A stretch of 16,240 nucleotides of DNA from the NCBI GenBank assembly GCA_029261675.1, contig JAJDBA010000076.1, forward strand, positions 1-16,240, in the 5' to 3' direction. The DNA comes from Nitrospinaceae bacterium. Its GTDB lineage: Bacteria; Nitrospinota; Nitrospinia; Nitrospinales; VA-1. Below are positions 11,679 through 16,240 of this stretch, one piece after another. The notes below the pieces were generated by a model. The model saw nothing but the letters and a program-made list of their open reading frames with translations. It did not search any database and had not been told where the DNA came from. Position 1 is the stretch's first letter; the number at the start of each line of letters is the position of its first letter. The translations under genes and the position numbers were made by a program.

Positions 11679-14068
11679 TGAAATTTATCTGCCTGCATGC
11701 TCATTTCTATCAACCTCCCAGAGAGAATCCGTGGACGCAGGAAATCGAAATTCAAGATTCAGCTACACCTTATAAGAACTGGAATAAAAGAATCGCCGAA
11801 GAATGTTATGCCCCCAATGCGAAAGCTCGGATACTTGATGATGATTTGCGGATTAAGAAAATTGTAAATAATTATTCGCGAATGAGTTTCAATTTTGGCC
11901 CTACACTTTTGAGTTGGCTGGAATCGAAATCTCCAGAAACTTATCAGGCTATATTAGAGGCTGATAAGGAAAGTCAAAACCTGTTTGGGGGGCACGGGTC
12001 GGCATTAGCCCAGCCTTATAATCATATGATCATGCCGTTGGCCAATTCGCGCGATAAGTTGACGCAAATTCGCTGGGGGATAGAAGATTTTAAATACCGC
12101 TTCAAGAGAAACCCTGTCGGCATGTGGCTCCCGGAAGCAGCTGTCGATATTGAAACTCTTGATTTGGCTGCTGGTGAGGGAATAGGTTTTACACTTCTTG
12201 CCCCGAGTCAGGCTAAACAGATTAGAAGCAAAACGACCTGGGTTTCGGTGGACGAAAATTCTCTGGATACAACCCGGCCTTATAAATTGCAACTTCCGTC
12301 GGGTCGACCTTTCAGTATTTTTTTCTACGATAAAAATGTATCGCATCAATTAGCATTCGAAAACCTTCTTAGCAATGGCGATAAATTTTTAAATAACCTG
12401 ACATCAAAATTTTCTACAGATACTGACAAGGTTGAGCTGGTTCATGCTGCGACCGATGGTGAGACCTATGGTCATCATCACAAGTTTGGTGATATGACTT
12501 TGGCTTATGTGCTGGATCAGGTTCTGAATCACGATTCCTGTTCCTTGACGAATTATGCGCAATTTCTGGAAAACCACACCTCGACCTGGGAGGTTGAAAT
12601 TCTTGAAGATACTTCCTGGAGTTGTGCTCATGGTATAGAACGTTGGCGTAGCAATTGCGGATGCCACACCGGAGGGAGGGAGAGTTGGTCGCAGGCATGG
12701 CGAAAACCATTGCGGGATTCTCTGGATGATTTGCGGGATCAATTTGAAGGAGAATTTCAGGGAGCTTTAAAGCCGCTTGTGAAAGATCCGTGGGCGGCTC
12801 GAAATGATTATATTCATCTGCTTCAACCAGGTAAAGATTTCGAAAGATTTTTTGCTGAACATGGGAGTGTAGTTTTAAGTGAGAAAGAGAAAATAAATAT
12901 TCTTAAATGGCTAGAGATCCAACGTCATGCAATGCTCATGTACACGAGTTGTGGGTGGTTCTTTAATGACATTTCTGGAATTGAGACCGAACAGATACTT
13001 CGTTATGCATCTTTCGCCCTGGGGTTGTATTCGCAACTGGGTGATGACAATTTAGAACCCCAGTTTTTAGCAATTCTAAAAGATGCGAAAAGCAATATCG
13101 CGAAATGGAAAGATGGAAAATTTATTTATGAAAAAATGGTAGGAGAAACCCGTGTTTCGGTAGAGCAGGTTTTTTCATGCGGATTATTTGCTTATCTACT
13201 GAGTCAGTCAGTAGAAAATACGTCGGTGGGAGCTCATTCAGTAGCCGTTGCCAACGTGGATAAAGTAAGTAAAGGAAGCTCTGAGTTAATTTTTGGTACA
13301 GGTGAGGTTTCCTCTAAAACAGTGCTTGAAATTACACCCTTGGAGTTTTATTCCATTCACAACGGAGATGGACAATTTCAAAACTTTATATTCTCTCAAG
13401 GGAATGGGGGGGCTGATATTCAATCTTTGTTCTGCAATCAGGGATATCAAGATACTTTGGAACTATTGGTTGAAAAATTTGGTGCACCGGTTTATCCGAG
13501 ACGGGAAATTTTTCACAATCATTTTGACAAGCTGGCAGATGATCTAGGGCAATCTTTCTGGATTGATAATGATGAGTTGCGAAATAAAATAACCCAAAGC
13601 CGCAAATCATTGGCATTGCTGCATAATAAACTAGATACGCCACTTCCTCTAAGCGCGGTAAGTTTATCGAAGGTCTTTTTGCTTGAACAATGGATGGAAA
13701 TCCTTAACTCCAATAATCCCTGTATAGATCAGATCGGTCAAATGCTAAGCTTTTCAGACGGAATATCTATGGATAGCCTGGAGTTTAGTGCTGTGTATGA
13801 ACATCGGATGCGAGAATTGATTGCGGAAATTAAGAAAGAGCCAAATAAGTTCGAAGTGCTAGATCGGTTGAATGCAATTTTAGGATTGTTAGACTCGGTT
13901 CCCGTGAAAATTAATTTATGGAGAACGCAAAATGAAGTTTGTGAAATTTTCCAAGCTCATTTTCATGAAATGCAGCAAAGAAAAAATGCTGGAGAAAAAG
14001 CAGCGGAACAGTGGTTGAGCAAGATCGAAACTACTTTTAACTATTTAAATTTATCGGTTTCTTCCTGA
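11678..14068 (+). CDS. GH57 glycoside hydrolase with DUF3536 C-terminal region
   Basis: This is a 796-residue cytosolic protein. The GH57 barrel starts with LHAHFYQPPREN (6-17). The likely nucleophile is E153 in MWLPEAAVD (149-157), and the likely acid/base is D260 in HAATDGETYGHH (256-267), the two conserved GH57 positions. Residues about 310-345 carry SCAHGIERW and CGCHTGG (C316, H318, C327, C329, H330), and the remaining helical region corresponds to DUF3536. GH57 members act on alpha-glucans as amylases, 4-alpha-glucanotransferases or branching enzymes; this subfamily is, to my knowledge, not biochemically defined. Both catalytic residues are present, so it should be active. The start overlaps the glgB stop (TGATG), and malQ follows 21 bases after it. 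Context makes glycogen remodelling or an alternative branching activity most likely. Confidence 0.88.
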   Translation: MKFICLHAHFYQPPRENPWTQEIEIQDSATPYKNWNKRIAEECYAPNAKARILDDDLRIKKIVNNYSRMSFNFGPTLLSWLESKSPETYQAILEADKESQNLFGGHGSALAQPYNHMIMPLANSRDKLTQIRWGIEDFKYRFKRNPVGMWLPEAAVDIETLDLAAGEGIGFTLLAPSQAKQIRSKTTWVSVDENSLDTTRPYKLQLPSGRPFSIFFYDKNVSHQLAFENLLSNGDKFLNNLTSKFSTDTDKVELVHAATDGETYGHHHKFGDMTLAYVLDQVLNHDSCSLTNYAQFLENHTSTWEVEILEDTSWSCAHGIERWRSNCGCHTGGRESWSQAWRKPLRDSLDDLRDQFEGEFQGALKPLVKDPWAARNDYIHLLQPGKDFERFFAEHGSVVLSEKEKINILKWLEIQRHAMLMYTSCGWFFNDISGIETEQILRYASFALGLYSQLGDDNLEPQFLAILKDAKSNIAKWKDGKFIYEKMVGETRVSVEQVFSCGLFAYLLSQSVENTSVGAHSVAVANVDKVSKGSSELIFGTGEVSSKTVLEITPLEFYSIHNGDGQFQNFIFSQGNGGADIQSLFCNQGYQDTLELLVEKFGAPVYPRREIFHNHFDKLADDLGQSFWIDNDELRNKITQSRKSLALLHNKLDTPLPLSAVSLSKVFLLEQWMEILNSNNPCIDQIGQMLSFSDGISMDSLEFSAVYEHRMRELIAEIKKEPNKFEVLDRLNAILGLLDSVPVKINLWRTQNEVCEIFQAHFHEMQQRKNAGEKAAEQWLSKIETTFNYLNLSVSS

Positions 14069-14089
14069 AGTTTTGCAGGCCATCAAACA

Positions 14090-15574
14090 ATGAAAAACCA
14101 AAGGCGCAGCGGAATCCTTCTGCATATTACAAGTCTTCCCTCGAGATTTGGAATTGGTGATCTAGGGCCAGAGGCTCATCGATTCGCTGATTTTTTAAAA
14201 CAGGCTGAGCAAAAAGTCTGGCAGATCCTTCCTTTGAATCCAATCACCATTGGCGACTCTCCCTACTTTAGTCCATCCGCATTTGCTGGAAATTTTTTAT
14301 TGATCAGTCCTGAAAAAATGGTGGAGGAAGGATGGTTGCATCCATTGGATTTAGAATTACCACATGCTTTCTCCGATGAGAAGGTGGACTATGGTGAGGT
14401 GAGAAAGTTAAAGCTTGGTTACCTGAAAAAAGCTTTTGCGCGTGTAACCTTGTTGAATGCAGACTACGAAAAATTTTGCGAGGAAAATAGTTATTGGTTG
14501 GAAGACTATTCGTTATTTATAGCTTTAAAGGAATCTTATGAGGGGGCTGTTTGGGCAGACTGGCCGCAGGGGGCTCGGAGCCGGGAAGTGGAATTTTTAA
14601 ATGAACGGAAGGTGCAATTACAAGAGGCTATCGATTTTGAAAAATTTGTGCAATATATTTTTTTTGAACAATGGAAGAGCCTGAAAAAATATTGTAACGA
14701 TCAGGGAATAGAAATTTTTGGAGATTTACCTATCTATGTTACTCACGACAGTTCCGATGTCTGGGCTAATCCTGAAATTTTCAAGCTGGACCATGATGGA
14801 AACCCTTTGGTAGTCGCAGGGGTGCCTCCCGATTGTTTTAGCGAGACAGGTCAGCTTTGGGGAAACCCGGTTTACAACTGGGAGGTTTTAAAAAACAAAT
14901 CTTATGATTGGTGGATGCGGCGTCTACGGTTCAACCTTAAGTTCATGGATGTCATGCGGATTGATCATTTCAGAGGATTTGTTGCGGCCTGGGAAGTGCC
15001 AGCAGGAGACGAGACTGCCGAAAAGGGTTGCTGGCAGTCGGTGCCGGGGGATGATTTTTTTTGTGAAGTGTTAAAGAATTTTCCTGATGCTTCCATTGTA
15101 GCTGAAGACCTTGGTGTGATAACCGATGAAGTTCGTGAGTTGATGGATCGTTGTGGATTTCCGGGAATGAAAATATTGGTCTTTGCATTCGATTCCGATT
15201 TGGAGACCAACCCTTACCTGCCGCATAACCATATTGAAAACTGTGTCGTATATACCGGCACCCACGATTGCAATACGGTAAAAGGTTGGTTCTGTCACGA
15301 TATGTCGGCCCAGCAAGAGGCAAACCTGTTTGAATATCTTGGGAAGGAAATTTCGGCGGAAAAAATAGCTGAAGAACTGGTTCGGCAAGCTTTAATGTCC
15401 CCAGCCCGTTTGGCGATTTTACCGATGCAGGATGTACTTGGGCTGGATGAGTCGGCGCGTTTTAATTTCCCAGGGACGAAGGAATCCAACTGGCAATGGC
15501 GAATGCCGACCGACTGCTTGGATTCCGAGTTATCCGATCATTTAGCTCTCATGGTTACTGAGTTTGGCAGGTGA
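14090..15574 (+). CDS. malQ: 4-alpha-glucanotransferase MalQ (GH77)
   Basis: The 494-residue cytosolic disproportionating enzyme moves maltodextrin segments between alpha-1,4 glucans. It begins RRSGILLHITSLPSRFGIGD, typical of GH77, and has the length of the compact Thermus-type enzyme. Catalytic residues by motif are D292 (MRIDHFRGF), E339 (IVAEDLGVIT) and D393 (TGTHDCNTVKGW). The residue after HD is Cys394 where Asn is usual, an unusual substitution next to the third catalytic Asp. QLWGNPVYNW (255-264) is the conserved acceptor loop. A weak AGG lies ten bases before ATG 14090. It is the last gene of the glgB operon, and its 3' end overlaps the convergent glgP gene by 33 bp. It probably recycles the short chains left by GlgP and debranching. 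Confidence 0.96.
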   Translation: MKNQRRSGILLHITSLPSRFGIGDLGPEAHRFADFLKQAEQKVWQILPLNPITIGDSPYFSPSAFAGNFLLISPEKMVEEGWLHPLDLELPHAFSDEKVDYGEVRKLKLGYLKKAFARVTLLNADYEKFCEENSYWLEDYSLFIALKESYEGAVWADWPQGARSREVEFLNERKVQLQEAIDFEKFVQYIFFEQWKSLKKYCNDQGIEIFGDLPIYVTHDSSDVWANPEIFKLDHDGNPLVVAGVPPDCFSETGQLWGNPVYNWEVLKNKSYDWWMRRLRFNLKFMDVMRIDHFRGFVAAWEVPAGDETAEKGCWQSVPGDDFFCEVLKNFPDASIVAEDLGVITDEVRELMDRCGFPGMKILVFAFDSDLETNPYLPHNHIENCVVYTGTHDCNTVKGWFCHDMSAQQEANLFEYLGKEISAEKIAEELVRQALMSPARLAILPMQDVLGLDESARFNFPGTKESNWQWRMPTDCLDSELSDHLALMVTEFGR

Positions 15575-16240
15575 AGGGCTGTCGATTCCCCAAATATCTT
15601 TGGCATATTCCGCGACCGACCTATCACTAGAGAAGAAACCCATGTTGGCGGTGTTCAATATAGATTTTTGTGTCCAGGATTTAATATCCTGAAACTCTTT
15701 TGCTACATTGTCATGGCATTGCAGATAGGATTCGATATCGGCAAGTATCATGTAAGGATCATTATGCATTAAAAAATAATCAGTGATCGGCTGAAACAAC
15801 TCTGGCATTTCTGGAGAGAAGAAGCCATTGCTGATTTGGTCCAGAGCCTCTTTAACTTCCTGGTTGTTGCGGTAAACATTTCGCGGGTCAAAATATTCCT
15901 GTTTTTTCTCTTGCACTTCTTCTGCGGTCAGTCCGAATATAAAAATATTCTCCTTCCCAACTTCTCTCAATATTTCTACGTTAGCGCCATCTAACGTGCC
16001 AATAGTCAACGCACCGTTCAGTGCCAGTTTCATATTGCCTGTTCCAGAGGCTTCCATTCCGGCTGTTGAAATTTGTTCCGACAAGTCTGACCCTGGAATG
16101 ATAACCTCTGCTGCAGTGACGGAATAGTTGGGGATGAAAACAATTTTTAACCTGTCATGGATTCTTGGGTCTTGATTGATCTTATCGCCAATTGCATTGA
16201 CAAGTTTGATAATCAATTTTGCCATGGCATAACCGGGGGC
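15542..16240 (-). CDS. glgP: Glycogen phosphorylase GlgP, C-terminal part (runs off the window)
   Basis: The last 232 codons and stop are present; the frame is open to the right edge. The first visible residues, APGYAMAKLI, continue the family pattern, so the ATG at 16225 is internal and not the start. The PLP-binding region is intact: NYSVTAAEVIIPGSDLSEQI, then ASGTGNMKLALNGALTIGT, with the Lys of GNMK expected to form the Schiff base with pyridoxal phosphate. DGANVEI follows, and the tail ends in a typical phosphorylase C-terminal helix. The enzyme releases glucose-1-phosphate from glycogen ends. It converges on malQ, and the last 33 bp overlap, so its mRNA end is antisense to malQ. It belongs functionally with glgB, the GH57 gene and malQ but is transcribed separately. 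Confidence 0.96.
   Translation of the reverse strand, partial: APGYAMAKLIIKLVNAIGDKINQDPRIHDRLKIVFIPNYSVTAAEVIIPGSDLSEQISTAGMEASGTGNMKLALNGALTIGTLDGANVEILREVGKENIFIFGLTAEEVQEKKQEYFDPRNVYRNNQEVKEALDQISNGFFSPEMPELFQPITDYFLMHNDPYMILADIESYLQCHDNVAKEFQDIKSWTQKSILNTANMGFFSSDRSVAEYAKDIWGIDSPSPAKLSNHES

Noticed and set aside
12005..12742. Minus-strand ORFs of about 100 codons inside the GH57 gene
   Set aside because: They lie opposite conserved GH57 motifs and encode nothing recognisable.
16223..16225. ATG at 16225 as the start of a short phosphorylase-like gene
   Set aside because: The frame continues to the window edge with APGYA, part of the conserved GlgP sequence, so the gene is merely cut by the window.

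Overview
The window is a compact, moderately AT-rich stretch of a Gram-negative bacterial chromosome. Sec signal peptides, MscS channels, secreted Sel1 proteins and a bacterial glycogen locus all point that way. I cannot name the organism from sequence alone. A cytochrome P460 homologue and a short GlgB coupled to a GH57/DUF3536 protein would fit a marine nitrogen-oxidising lineage such as Nitrospinota, but that is a weak inference. I see no rRNA, tRNA, CRISPR array, transposase or integrase, so this looks like ordinary chromosome rather than a mobile island.

Layout. (1) 1-1195: the start of a cytochrome P460 gene (minus) is divergent from a MarR-family regulator with a C-terminal four-cysteine cluster (plus), which is followed by a DUF2024 gene. 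The divergent promoters share their -35 region, and the regulator transcript is predicted to be leaderless. (2) 1228-3579 (minus): a SulP anion transporter and a tandem-domain universal stress protein form a tight two-gene operon. (3) 3719-4437 (minus): a cold-shock protein with a good intrinsic terminator and a possibly long 5' leader. (4) 4438-6670: a 52-residue YqaE/Pmp3 membrane peptide and an MscS channel (minus) are divergent from a second, unrelated-looking MscS channel (plus). The spacer holds promoters and inverted repeats. (5) 6759-9669: an exported alpha/beta-hydrolase-like protein, two exported Sel1-repeat paralogues and a convergent TPR protein. (6) 9771-16240: a glycogen/alpha-glucan locus, glgB - GH57/DUF3536 - malQ on plus, with glgP converging from the right edge and overlapping malQ by 33 bp at the 3' ends.

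How the genes fit together. The left part looks like envelope and stress physiology: a reactive-nitrogen-type cytochrome with its putative regulator, anion uptake with a Usp, cold shock, and osmotic safety valves. The right part is a near-complete alpha-glucan cycle. GlgB introduces alpha-1,6 branches, GlgP releases glucose-1-phosphate, MalQ disproportionates short glucans, and the GH57 protein is a predicted alpha-glucan-active enzyme of unknown specificity, translationally coupled to GlgB. No single undescribed system jumps out. The best leads are the P460/MarR-Cys4/DUF2024 divergon, the GlgB-coupled GH57/DUF3536 enzyme, and the exported hydrolase next to the Sel1 pair.
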